Assembly: GCF_001653135.1 (NCBI RefSeq)
Contig: NZ_BDDS01000004.1
Span: forward strand, 1 to 64,000
Length of the DNA: 64,000 nt
From: Pseudoalteromonas neustonica
Lineage (GTDB): Bacteria; Pseudomonadota; Gammaproteobacteria; Enterobacterales; Alteromonadaceae
Reading direction: 5' to 3'
Shown: positions 54,958 to 64,000 of the stretch, in pieces
Layout: each line of letters starts with the position of its first letter
How positions within the stretch are numbered: the first letter of the stretch is position 1
Notes under the pieces: generated by a model
Told to the model about the DNA's origin: nothing
Seen by the model: the letters and a program-made list of their open reading frames with translations, nothing else
The model's database searches: none
Translations under genes and position numbers: made by a program

Positions 54958-56952
54958 TTAATTAGTCCTTATGGAATTAATAGCACGCAGGAATTCACGA
55001 TGACGATCGAAAATGCTTTCACTTGAATAAGTGAGCACTCTACGCCAATTAGGGTATTCCTTATCTGTCCCTGGGATATTTACAGGTAGGGTTTGATCAT
55101 CTAAATCGTCTAGTTGGATAGTAAATAAACGTGCGGGTGAATGAGCTAAACTTAATGTTAGCGCCTGATAAACATCAATCACTGGGCTTTGTAAACACAG
55201 TGATTTTCCACAGTTTGCCAAGAAACGTAATAATCGCTGCCTTTCTAAGTCTCTTGCTTGTTGTTGTTGAATTAATTGCGATTCATCAATTAATTCATAG
55301 TCATATTTTAAACTCAGATCACAGCCTTGCCACCAGCCAAAAAAAGGCGGTACATCATGATTTGCAACCATCAATAATGATTGCGCTGAAAAAGAACTAA
55401 CAGGTAAAAATTCACCGTCACAATCCTTTTCAAAGTAAAATAAGCCATTTGAGAAGATTGCTTTGTCAGCTAATGCAGCTTTGACTTCAGGCGGTACGAC
55501 ACCCAAATCTTCACCAATTACAATACATTGATTTAAATGAGATTCAATGGTTAAAACAGCCAGCAAATGTTCAAATGGATAATAAACATAACAGCCATCT
55601 TGCTGATATTGGTTGTTAAAACACCACCATAAACGACGAATAGCCATTACATGGTCAATCCGTAAGCCTCCCACGTTTTCCATATTGGCGCGGATCAATG
55701 CTCGATAATAAGCAAAGTTATTATCGCTAAGCTTAATCGGGTTAAGTGCTGGTAGCCCCCAATTTTGACCTTGTTCAGCCCAAGGGTCTGGTGGCGCGCC
55801 AACATAAGCAGAATCTGTAAATAAGTGTTGCTGATTAAGATACTCACTACCATCACCAGCACAGCCAACAGCTAAATCATTAATTAAACCTATACTCATG
55901 CCACTTTCACGCGCAACCACTTGGCACTGCTTTAATTGTAGGTGGGCCTGCCACTGAAGATAGCTCGCAAACTCAAGATCATCCACTTTCAAAGTCGCGA
56001 GTGTTTCGCTATGTTGCAGACAAAAATCTGCAAATAACTGCTTACGGACACGACTTCCAGATTGACAAAAACCTTGATACAGCAACTTAAAAACAGCATA
56101 TTTAAAATAATTTACAGCTGTGTAATCAATATATTGCGCCTGCTGATTAGTAACTTTAAAATCCAGAATATCTGCATTTTTCATAAAAATCGCGACTGAT
56201 TCATTATCAAGATAATCTTCACATGACTCAACAGCAATATAAAGCGGGTTTAATAATGCTCGGCTATTTGGACTATAAGGGCTTGCTCGTTCTGGCTGTT
56301 CACAAAACAGTAAGTGCAATGGGTTTAATAGGATGTAATCGAGCTGGTGTGTTGCAGCTTGCTTCACTAAATCAAGCAAATCAGTAAAATCGCCTATTCC
56401 TAATCCCGCTTTATTTTTTAAACTGTAAAGTTGGATTGAAAGCCCGCTTTGTTTTTTTTCTGTTACTTGGTAACTGTGCTTTGGTGTTACCCACAATTGG
56501 GTCACTCCAGATATTTCAGCAACGTCAACACGAACATGGTGATAACCGATTGGTAGTTTAGGTAATGGACAAGCAAGTTCTAAATATTTAATACCGTTAA
56601 ATATATAATCGCCAGTACACATTAAATCAGCCAAACAGACATTAATATTTTCTAGTTCAAGTTCCATGAATGAAATAACACAATGTTGCGCCAATAAACG
56701 TTGATCAATACGTATTTTGAATATTGGTTTCTCTTCGCAGACAATGCTGCAATTAGGCACTAGTTGCAGCCATTTATTTGCATCTAAGGTGACATTTAAA
56801 TGTTCAACTTCAGCATTATTTGTAATATCAATCCCACAGCAACTTAATGCCGCACCGCGAGTTTCGTCACTAAAAATAACGTGTTCACCAGTGTACTTTG
56901 TATACTCATACCCAATTCCATGCAGGTAAAAAAGCTGCGAAAGTGACTCCAT
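54958..56952 (-). CDS. malQ: 4-alpha-glucanotransferase (amylomaltase)
   Basis: A 664-residue GH77 enzyme that transfers maltodextrin chains and frees glucose. The N-terminal ~150 residues form a beta domain typical of long MalQ proteins. Catalytic landmarks are LKNKAGLGIGDFTDLLDLV, ASPYSPNSRALLNPLYIAV, the Asp in GLRIDHVMAIRRLWW, the Glu in IVIGEDLGVVP and VANHDVPPFFGWWQG. Placed between the CBM48 gene and glgB with gaps of 9 and 0 bp, it joins maltodextrin recycling to glycogen turnover. Confidence 0.94.
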   Translation of the reverse strand: MESLSQLFYLHGIGYEYTKYTGEHVIFSDETRGAALSCCGIDITNNAEVEHLNVTLDANKWLQLVPNCSIVCEEKPIFKIRIDQRLLAQHCVISFMELELENINVCLADLMCTGDYIFNGIKYLELACPLPKLPIGYHHVRVDVAEISGVTQLWVTPKHSYQVTEKKQSGLSIQLYSLKNKAGLGIGDFTDLLDLVKQAATHQLDYILLNPLHLLFCEQPERASPYSPNSRALLNPLYIAVESCEDYLDNESVAIFMKNADILDFKVTNQQAQYIDYTAVNYFKYAVFKLLYQGFCQSGSRVRKQLFADFCLQHSETLATLKVDDLEFASYLQWQAHLQLKQCQVVARESGMSIGLINDLAVGCAGDGSEYLNQQHLFTDSAYVGAPPDPWAEQGQNWGLPALNPIKLSDNNFAYYRALIRANMENVGGLRIDHVMAIRRLWWCFNNQYQQDGCYVYYPFEHLLAVLTIESHLNQCIVIGEDLGVVPPEVKAALADKAIFSNGLFYFEKDCDGEFLPVSSFSAQSLLMVANHDVPPFFGWWQGCDLSLKYDYELIDESQLIQQQQARDLERQRLLRFLANCGKSLCLQSPVIDVYQALTLSLAHSPARLFTIQLDDLDDQTLPVNIPGTDKEYPNWRRVLTYSSESIFDRHREFLRAINSIRTN

Positions 56953-56961
56953 AATCGCGCC

Positions 56962-57261
56962 TTATATACGTTGTGTATTAACTATACTATTTTCTGTTCC
57001 GAAGCTATTTGCAATGTAACCATCAGCTTGATGATCATTGTCCCAAATGCAGCCATTTACTAAATATCTAAAGTGGAACTGTTGATCACTTGGTAATCGT
57101 TGTTTGAATTTAAAACAGCGCCCTTTCTTGTTGAACTTCATATTAACGGGTTGCCAATCAGTAAACTCAGCAACAAGTTGAACTTCTTCAGCTTCCGGGT
57201 GCTGAAATTCAAATGTCACTTCAGCTTCATTTTTGGTTTTAAAAAATCGTTTGCTTAACAT
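56962..57261 (-). CDS. Stand-alone CBM48 / isoamylase N-terminal domain protein
   Basis: A 99-residue protein consisting of one CBM48-like domain (AEEVQLVAEFTDWQPVNMKF, FKQRLPSDQQFHFRYLVNGC and DNDHQADGYIANSFGTENSI), similar to the glycogen-binding domain of AMPK beta and to the N-terminal domain of GlgB. No catalytic domain follows. It may bind glycogen or guide the operon enzymes to it. It is the first gene of the operon; the start at 57261 is preceded by GGAG six bases upstream. Confidence 0.85.
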   Translation of the reverse strand: MLSKRFFKTKNEAEVTFEFQHPEAEEVQLVAEFTDWQPVNMKFNKKGRCFKFKQRLPSDQQFHFRYLVNGCIWDNDHQADGYIANSFGTENSIVNTQRI

Positions 57262-57741
57262 AGCGGGCTCCAACTAAACCTTTTGGTTAATTAATCCTTG
57301 CCACCGTGCTGTGTTCAACTACTCAACATATGCAGGGGTGTTATACGTAAAAACATTGTTTGTTAGTAAATCAAAGTTATGTTTATGCTTTATGACAGTG
57401 CAATTAAAATTTAATTGCACAATTTTAGTGCAATAAATGATAAAAAACCCATCAAAAAGAAACATCGCAATGAAGATAGCAATAAACAAACCACTTTGTG
57501 GTTAATGTTCGAAATATAGCCTATAAAGTAGTTAAGAATTATTCTCAGGTAAAGTGAAAAAAATTAATGTCCTCCTTGAGTAAAAAAGCTATACACCTTA
57601 TGTATTTACTCTATTTCATCATAAAAATGATCACTCCTGTACAATTGTACTCGAAATGTTTTGTCACCCGCTGTCACAAACTATATACTGAGAAAAACCT
57701 TCAATCCCTAATAATAACTTCAAAGCTGAAATGGGATCCTT
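57262..57741. other. Divergent regulatory region of the glycogen operon and the GGDEF-EAL gene
   Basis: About 480 bp with no credible gene (a 60-codon ORF at 57567-57749 overlaps the next start and has no supporting features). It must hold the promoters of both flanking genes. The notable structure is the palindrome cluster at 57398-57434, listed separately. Confidence 0.6.
57398..57434. promoter_or_regulatory. Overlapping palindromes with GTGCAA/TTGCAC half-sites
   Basis: A perfect 23-bp palindrome (57398-57420) starts GTGCAATTAAA and ends TTTAATTGCAC. It overlaps a second one, ATTGCAC-N7-GTGCAAT (57414-57434). Three half-sites in alternating direction result. The site lies about 140-165 bp upstream of the first glycogen gene and looks like an operator. 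The regulator is unknown. Confidence 0.5.
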
Positions 57742-59667
57742 ATGGCTAATGTAATGACTAACTTTTTTCGTTCTTTCGGTATTGCTTTAATAGCCATTAT
57801 TGTTTTTGGCTATTGCCTAAATGTATTGCTTACAAAACAAATCAACAACATCAACCCTCAGCAATCAAACATAGCTCTACGTACGTTTAAAATCGCCAAT
57901 ACACAGCTTGAAATGCCGCCTTGGTACAATCCGATATTGAGCGGACACCATCTAATACACAGTAATAACAACGACTATTTATTAATAAAAATTACAGAGA
58001 CCGAGTTTATTACTGCCAAAGCGTCATCTGTTTTAAACGCAACACTACTATCCCCTGCCAATTTAATATTATTAATATTGCTGGGCTTATGGTTAACTTG
58101 GTATTTAGGGAAGGCTCGCCAAATAAAGCGCGAACATAATGTTATTAACCAATTACACCTGCAAACACATAAATTGGTAAGTGCTTTTAATATTCAGCTT
58201 CCTCCACTTGATAATCCCACATCAGTAGCAAAATTGAGCCAAGCAATTAATGCCCTCAATAACCATGTCACTACATACGCACGAGAAACTCAAACAAGTA
58301 TTTGCCAAGATAAGCTCACGCTACTGATTGATCGCCATGCTTACATCGAGCACTTAGATCGTCAGCTAAATGGCGCTGAAATAAAAAACATTAACTGTGC
58401 ATTATTGTTCATTGATTTGGATGGCTTTAAACAAGTTAATGATTCATTTGGACATAGCTTTGGTGATGAAGTACTCATTCAAGTCGCCGAGCGACTTGCT
58501 AATGTTCTTCGCCACCATAAACTGAATGATTTAAATCCGACCAGTTTATTAGAACAAAATTTAGCTCGCTTAGGTGGTGATGAGTTCTCAATTTTTATTA
58601 ATGAAATCGATTCTGACACTAAAACCTTAGATGTTGCTCAACACGTTTTAAATGAAATAGAACGTGACTTTGTACTCGGTAATAAAATTATAAAAATTAG
58701 TGCCAGTGTCGGTATTGCCGTTTACCCAGAAAGCGCATCAACACCCCATGCGTTATTACAAATGGCCGATGTGGCTATGTATCGGGCAAAAACAGATGGT
58801 CGTGGTATTTTTAAGGTCTATTCGCCTGAAATGGGCAACAAGATGCGTCGTTACCATTATTTATTAGAAGAGTTACGTTTAGCAATAGCGTGTCAGAATT
58901 TTCACTTATCTTTTCAGCCCATTGTTCACGTAGAAGACTGTGCAATAGATTACTTTGAAGCTCTAGTCCGTTGGGATCACCCTGTAGAAGGTGCAATATC
59001 CCCTGTTGAGTTTATTCCGATAGCAGAAGAATCAAATCTTATTTTAGAGCTTGGTGATTGGATAATGCTCGAGTCGTGTAGACAAATGTCAGCATGGCAT
59101 AATGCTGGTATGCGTAAAGTAAAAATATCTGTCAATGTGTCAGGTATCCAACTTAAACATCGTCCAATTCACGAATGGGTAATGAAAAAACTAGCTAAAA
59201 CAGGACTTCCACCAAGCTCCTTGATGCTAGAAATAACGGAATCAACGTTGATAACAGCCAGTGAGACTATAATTAATGAACTTGAAAAATTGCGAAAAGA
59301 AGGTGTAACCATCGCCATTGATGATTTTGGTACTGGTTTTAGCTCTTTAAGTACTCTAGCTGATTTGCCAATTGATGTAATAAAAATAGATCGATTATTC
59401 ATCGCACAAGCTAACGAAAACCCTAAATATAATGAAATTCTAAACTCAATTAGTGAACTAGGCACAAAATTAGGGCTTAAAATTGTTGCAGAAGGTGTTG
59501 AAGAAATAGAACAATTTGAACTAGTAAAACGTATGGGAATTAGCAGCGTACAGGGTTACCTTGTAAGTCGTCCACAGTCATCGCTAAATGTTGGTAATAA
59601 AGTTTTACAAGGTAATGTTAATCATATCGCAGCGACGGGGACCGGCGTGTGGAATCTGGAAAGTTAA
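57742..59667 (+). CDS. Membrane GGDEF-EAL protein (bifunctional c-di-GMP enzyme candidate)
   Basis: A 641-residue protein. TM1 (about 10-30), a short periplasmic part (31-103) and TM2 (about 104-121) are followed by a GGDEF domain (185-362) with intact GGDEF (278-282) but no RxxD inhibitory site. The EAL domain (375-630) has EALVRWDHP (406-414), LEITES, IAIDDFGTGFSSLS, VIKIDRLFI and IVAEGVE, all intact. Both activities are possible; in such fusions the EAL part is often dominant. It is divergent from the glycogen operon. Confidence 0.9.
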   Translation: MANVMTNFFRSFGIALIAIIVFGYCLNVLLTKQINNINPQQSNIALRTFKIANTQLEMPPWYNPILSGHHLIHSNNNDYLLIKITETEFITAKASSVLNATLLSPANLILLILLGLWLTWYLGKARQIKREHNVINQLHLQTHKLVSAFNIQLPPLDNPTSVAKLSQAINALNNHVTTYARETQTSICQDKLTLLIDRHAYIEHLDRQLNGAEIKNINCALLFIDLDGFKQVNDSFGHSFGDEVLIQVAERLANVLRHHKLNDLNPTSLLEQNLARLGGDEFSIFINEIDSDTKTLDVAQHVLNEIERDFVLGNKIIKISASVGIAVYPESASTPHALLQMADVAMYRAKTDGRGIFKVYSPEMGNKMRRYHYLLEELRLAIACQNFHLSFQPIVHVEDCAIDYFEALVRWDHPVEGAISPVEFIPIAEESNLILELGDWIMLESCRQMSAWHNAGMRKVKISVNVSGIQLKHRPIHEWVMKKLAKTGLPPSSLMLEITESTLITASETIINELEKLRKEGVTIAIDDFGTGFSSLSTLADLPIDVIKIDRLFIAQANENPKYNEILNSISELGTKLGLKIVAEGVEEIEQFELVKRMGISSVQGYLVSRPQSSLNVGNKVLQGNVNHIAATGTGVWNLES

Positions 59668-59754
59668 ATATTGACTCTAAATTTATTAGACGTAGAAATT
59701 TACGCTAAAATAGATAATAATAGTTAGCAATTTAGTACTTAGACATCCTCATAC

Positions 59755-60684
59755 ATGCTTAAAAAAAGCCTATATTCACTTATCTCTATCGTATTTTTAG
59801 TTACAACTATTTCAATAAGCATTTCAATTTATACCCTATATAGTAAAAAGGCAGTGAGTGTCGATCCTAAACTAAAAGAAATTTCCGGTATTGAGTTTGA
59901 TAAAGGTAATCACCTGTGGGCTATAAACGATGGTGGTGACGAAGCTAAACTTTATCGCCTAAGAGAAGATGGGTCTATCGCCAAGGAAGTACTTGTCACA
60001 AACGCAAAAAATATTGATTGGGAGGATATGACTCAAAATGACTTCGGGCACTTCTTTTTAGGTGATTTTGGCAATAATAAACAAGAGCGAAAATGGCTAA
60101 CAATTTATAAAATTGAAAACCCGATTGATATAAAAACAAACACCACAGAGGCTGAAATCATAAAGTTTACGTATCCTGAACTTGATGGGAGCCCTATTGC
60201 TGCAAGTAAACGCAATTTTGATTTAGAAGCATTTGTTGCTTTTGGTCGTCATTTATATCTATTTACTAAAAATCGCACTGTTCCCTTTGATGGCATAACT
60301 AATGTATACAGAGTAGGTGATCATGCAGCTAATTTTGACGCAAAACTTGTCGGATCTTTTAAAACCTGCACAACAATGGAAAAGCTATGTTGGATAACTT
60401 CCGCAGCACTAAGCCCTGATCGAAAAAAACTTGTATTACTTGATTCAACCAGTATTTGGTTATTCGAAAACTTCTCCGAAGATAAGTTTTTTTCCGGTGA
60501 CGTATCGCGTATTGATTTAGGTATTGTTACTCAAAAAGAAGCTATTACGTTCTACGATGAAAATACCATAGTCTTCACAGACGAGGAATTTAAAGGGATC
60601 GGCGGGAATGCTTATATCATCAAGCTTGATGAAGTAAAAAAGAATAAAATAATTAGGTCTGCCTCAAGTAATAGATCAGAATAA
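59755..60684 (+). CDS. Membrane-anchored propeller-like protein of unknown function
   Basis: A 309-residue protein with one N-terminal membrane helix or uncleaved signal (SLISIVFLVTTISISISIYT). The rest has repeated short beta segments: ISGIEFDKGNHLWAINDGGD, DWEDMTQNDFGHFFLGDFGN, FDLEAFVAFGRHLYLFTKNR, and WITSAALSPDRKKLVLLDST. These resemble beta-propeller proteins of the SdiA-regulated/esterase-like-phytase sort. No catalytic residues are assigned. Its end overlaps the convergent cyclase gene by 9 bp. Confidence 0.65.
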   Translation: MLKKSLYSLISIVFLVTTISISISIYTLYSKKAVSVDPKLKEISGIEFDKGNHLWAINDGGDEAKLYRLREDGSIAKEVLVTNAKNIDWEDMTQNDFGHFFLGDFGNNKQERKWLTIYKIENPIDIKTNTTEAEIIKFTYPELDGSPIAASKRNFDLEAFVAFGRHLYLFTKNRTVPFDGITNVYRVGDHAANFDAKLVGSFKTCTTMEKLCWITSAALSPDRKKLVLLDSTSIWLFENFSEDKFFSGDVSRIDLGIVTQKEAITFYDENTIVFTDEEFKGIGGNAYIIKLDEVKKNKIIRSASSNRSE

Positions 60685-61701
60685 ATCGATGTCTGAACTC
60701 TTATCAGGTGAATCAATCAAGTTATCAGCAATTAGCTCCTCATAAAAACAAAGTTTATCGCGTCCATTTTCTTTTGCGTAATACAGTGCCTTATCTGCAT
60801 TTTCTAATACCGTTATCGGAAAGTCATAAGGGCTGATACGCGACATACCGATACTCAGGGTCATCTTTGCTACAAATGGGAAATGAGTTGCTCTTATCAT
60901 TTCAAGAAATTGACTCATCTTTTCATTAATTGATTCAAAATTAGTTGGTTCAAATACAATAACAAATTCCTCGCCACCAAAACGAAATATCAAATCGGTC
61001 GAACGAAAAAAATGACGCATTCTCTGAGCAAGTACCAGTAACACCTCGTCTCCACAGACGTGTCCGAACTTGTCATTAATACTTTTAAAGTGATCAATAT
61101 CAATCATTGCAAGCCAAGATGTTGAGCTTTGCTTTAACTTCCTATGGCAATCAACCTTCGTTAACTTGTGTTGCTTTAGTACCTGTTTTTCAATGAGCTG
61201 CTTAATTTTTTTATCAAAAGTTTGACGGTTTAGCAACCCCGTTAGCTTATCTCGCTCATTTTCATGTAAAATAAATAAGTAGTTTTCAAAGATTCGGCAA
61301 AAAGCGTTCAGTAATACTTGATCCGCACTTTTCAATTCGTTACATACTATTGAGATTGCGCCTATGGGTTTGTCTTGAAATGAAATTGGCAACCAGCGCT
61401 TTTCAACTCCATCATTCGACTTCACTGTGATAATACATGCAGAGCGTAAGCACGATACAAGTTCAGGTTCGGGATCATCTATTATCTGTCTTGGCCCCCA
61501 GATAAATTCTTTATCGTTAAGAGTCTGCAAAGACAAACTACGTTCAATTGTCAATTCTTCTTGGACATCCAAATCTTTATAAACAGCAATTTCTGAGCAA
61601 TCAACAAACTCATTAATTGTTGAAATAAGGCTATATTCTAGTGAATCAATGTCTCTATTTTTAGTTATTTTAATAACAGAATTTAATAAACTTTCCTGCA
61701 T
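60676..61701 (-). CDS. Diguanylate cyclase with GAF-like N-terminal domain
   Basis: A 341-residue cytoplasmic protein. The first ~150 residues look like a GAF-type sensor (DCSEIAVYKDL, WLPISFQDKPIGAISIVCNE). The GGDEF domain has LTGLLNRQTFDKKIKQLI, AMIDIDHFKSINDKFGHVCG and an intact GGEEF in RFGGEEFVIVF, with an RxxD inhibitory site (RSTD) five residues before. It should make c-di-GMP under product inhibition. It is convergent with the propeller-like gene, with a 9-bp overlap. Confidence 0.9.
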   Translation of the reverse strand: MQESLLNSVIKITKNRDIDSLEYSLISTINEFVDCSEIAVYKDLDVQEELTIERSLSLQTLNDKEFIWGPRQIIDDPEPELVSCLRSACIITVKSNDGVEKRWLPISFQDKPIGAISIVCNELKSADQVLLNAFCRIFENYLFILHENERDKLTGLLNRQTFDKKIKQLIEKQVLKQHKLTKVDCHRKLKQSSTSWLAMIDIDHFKSINDKFGHVCGDEVLLVLAQRMRHFFRSTDLIFRFGGEEFVIVFEPTNFESINEKMSQFLEMIRATHFPFVAKMTLSIGMSRISPYDFPITVLENADKALYYAKENGRDKLCFYEELIADNLIDSPDKSSDIDLF

Positions 61702-61769
61702 ATGACCTCTGTATTCGAGTAACTAGCAAATTGATAATAATTTACAGAATAAAATAAGTACTGAATTAA

Positions 61770-62046
61770 TATACCCAAACCACCTCAATATGTGAGCGTC
61801 GTTGGAATTTAAAACGATTTAGGCAAGGCATTGATTGCAAGTAATAGTGGTTCTATTGTTAAAATCAATCCCTTATAAAAGTAACGCAGTATAAATCGTT
61901 TTAAAACCAACCCATTGGGCGTTTCACCGGCACTTACTCTCATCGTTGTTGCTTCTTAAAAGGGACTGCCATTCTTGCAAAGTAACGCCTTGATATTAGG
62001 CCCCTGTGAAACGCTGAACTCTGCATATTGAGGTGGCTTGGGTATA
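61770..62046. repeat. Family A repeat, copy 2 (277 bp, long form)
   Basis: Begins TATACCCAAACCACCTCAATA and ends with the inverted TATTGAGGTGGCTTGGGTATA, longer and more exact terminal repeats than copy 1. Outer stem arms AAAACGATTTA and TAAATCGTTTT differ from copy 1 by one lost base on both sides, so pairing is kept. About 110 bp in its 3' half, with a GGGCGTTTCAC/GTGAAACGC pair, is missing in copy 1. It lies between the cyclase start and the Lrp-type gene end; no ORF. Confidence 0.88.
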
Positions 62047-62141
62047 GTATAGTGTGTTAATACAATTTAAGCTTAAAATATTAGTAAAGTTATTTTAAGT
62101 TTAATCCCATCCTATTTTCTCAACGGAGGTAACCCTACATA

Positions 62142-62570
62142 TTACCGCTTAAATTTGGTCTCTAAGATAACCGATGAGGTTGTACGCTCAACGCCATCTA
62201 AATTACCAATATCATCGAGTAAATGACTTAGCTTTTCTAAATTTTGCGCTTGAACAACTGCAATTAAATCAAATTCACCGCTAATTGCATAAAGTTGTGA
62301 AATAGCGTCAATTTGCTTTAGTTCAAGATTGGTTTTTGTTGTTAGCTTTTGCTTCACTTTAATCGAAACGTGTGCCGATACCATGGCATTTAAATACGCC
62401 TCTCCATAATCAACACTGTACCCTTTAATAATGCCGCTTTCTTCGAGTTTTAGCATCCTACTTTGTACTGTAGAGCGTGACAAATTTAACGCTCTTGCTA
62501 AATCTGAAATACTCGCACGTGCGTTTGTACGTAGTATAGATAGTAATCTTTCATCTTGTTGACTAATCAT
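62142..62570 (-). CDS. Lrp/AsnC family transcriptional regulator
   Basis: A protein of about 142 residues with an N-terminal helix-turn-helix (DERLLSILRTNARASISDLA, then LNLSRSTVQSRMLKLEESG) and a C-terminal RAM ligand-binding domain (VSAHVSIKV, LYAISGEFDLIAVVQAQN). It is divergent from the astC/argD gene 201 bp away and may respond to an amino acid to control it. The start at 62570 matches the family; the frame open upstream begins with a TTG and has no ribosome site. Confidence 0.88.
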   Translation of the reverse strand: MISQQDERLLSILRTNARASISDLARALNLSRSTVQSRMLKLEESGIIKGYSVDYGEAYLNAMVSAHVSIKVKQKLTTKTNLELKQIDAISQLYAISGEFDLIAVVQAQNLEKLSHLLDDIGNLDGVERTTSSVILETKFKR

Positions 62571-62762
62571 TTTGGCAACACTCTTCGTTATTTTGCTTTT
62601 TATTATCGTCAATTTTAACAAAATAGCACTGCAAATTGAATCTCTGAACCATGATAATAGTAAAACAACAACTAAAGAGCTGTTTTTAAGCAGCTATATA
62701 TTTTATAAATATTCGTTTTTATAACTTTTTTATAATTTACCCTCTCATATTCGTTATTTTAG

Positions 62763-63977
<1,215 letters not shown>

Positions 63978-64000
63978 CCTAATTTAGCACCCTACATGGG

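Noticed and set aside
44976..57261. Glycogen operon as horizontally acquired
   Set aside because: Base composition and codon style match the surroundings and all genes are intact and in a sensible order; only the inserted repeat is foreign to it.
57567..57749. Plus-strand 60-codon ORF upstream of the GGDEF-EAL gene
   Set aside because: It overlaps the next start in another frame and is low-complexity; no ribosome site, no signal or family resemblance.

Overview
The window reads as a chromosomal segment of a marine gammaproteobacterium of the order Alteromonadales, most likely Pseudoalteromonas or a close relative. This is inferred from the AT-rich base composition, the combination of an S46 dipeptidyl peptidase, an M61 peptidase, ppnN-xni-DUF3192, a CBM48-malQ-glgBXPCA glycogen operon and a long ECF-sigma/ChrR operon, and the number of c-di-GMP proteins. 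It is mostly housekeeping chromosome with scattered mobile or repeat elements. I saw no rRNA, tRNA, CRISPR array, prophage or integron.

Layout. 1-919: the right end of an IS66-family element, inserted at the very 3' end of an S46 peptidase gene (916-3039). 3204-6601: metY-type sulfhydrylase and a secreted M61 peptidase, with a small repeat (family A) between them. 6820-12674: plus-strand run of a diguanylate cyclase, ppnN, xni, a DUF3192 membrane protein and a 561-residue protein that looks like a degenerate HD-GYP. 12856-17097: NAD-type isocitrate dehydrogenase, a repeat (family C), then ilvIH preceded by a Leu/Val-rich leader peptide and attenuator. 17161-17436: HU. 17641-27291: a twelve-gene minus-strand operon headed by an ECF sigma factor and ChrR-type anti-sigma factor, carrying photolyase, SDR, FAD oxidoreductase, DUF1365, cyclopropane fatty acid synthase, DUF2878, chalcone-isomerase-like and DUF3833 genes. 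This is the known photo-oxidative (singlet oxygen) response set, and a candidate autoregulatory promoter sits upstream. 27358-34804: a LON-domain protein, two very small secreted/membrane ORFs, TrhA, an alkyltransferase-like protein, and a LysR regulator divergent from an RND efflux pair.

34866-35229 is a family B repeat. 35226-40452 holds a large hybrid histidine kinase divergent from a receiver-first kinase. 40510-44875 holds rluF, an orphan sugar-binding protein, a DUF418 membrane protein and a degenerate EAL-HDOD protein. 44989-57261 is the complete glycogen/maltodextrin operon, with a second family B repeat filling the glgC-glgA gap. 57742-61701 holds a GGDEF-EAL protein, a membrane-anchored propeller-like protein and a diguanylate cyclase. 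61770-62046 is a second family A repeat. 62142-63977 is an Lrp/AsnC regulator divergent from an astC/argD aminotransferase.

The least explained material is the set of small non-coding repeats (families A, B and C). They share a core layout of 'AAGGCA - variable stem arm - loop - complementary arm - AACGCAGT'. The outer stem arms of family A differ between copies, yet each still matches its own partner, which suggests a conserved fold. The ends of mobile or repeat elements supply the stop codon of the neighbouring gene three times: the IS66 end at the S46 peptidase, and family B ends at the hybrid kinase and at glgC.
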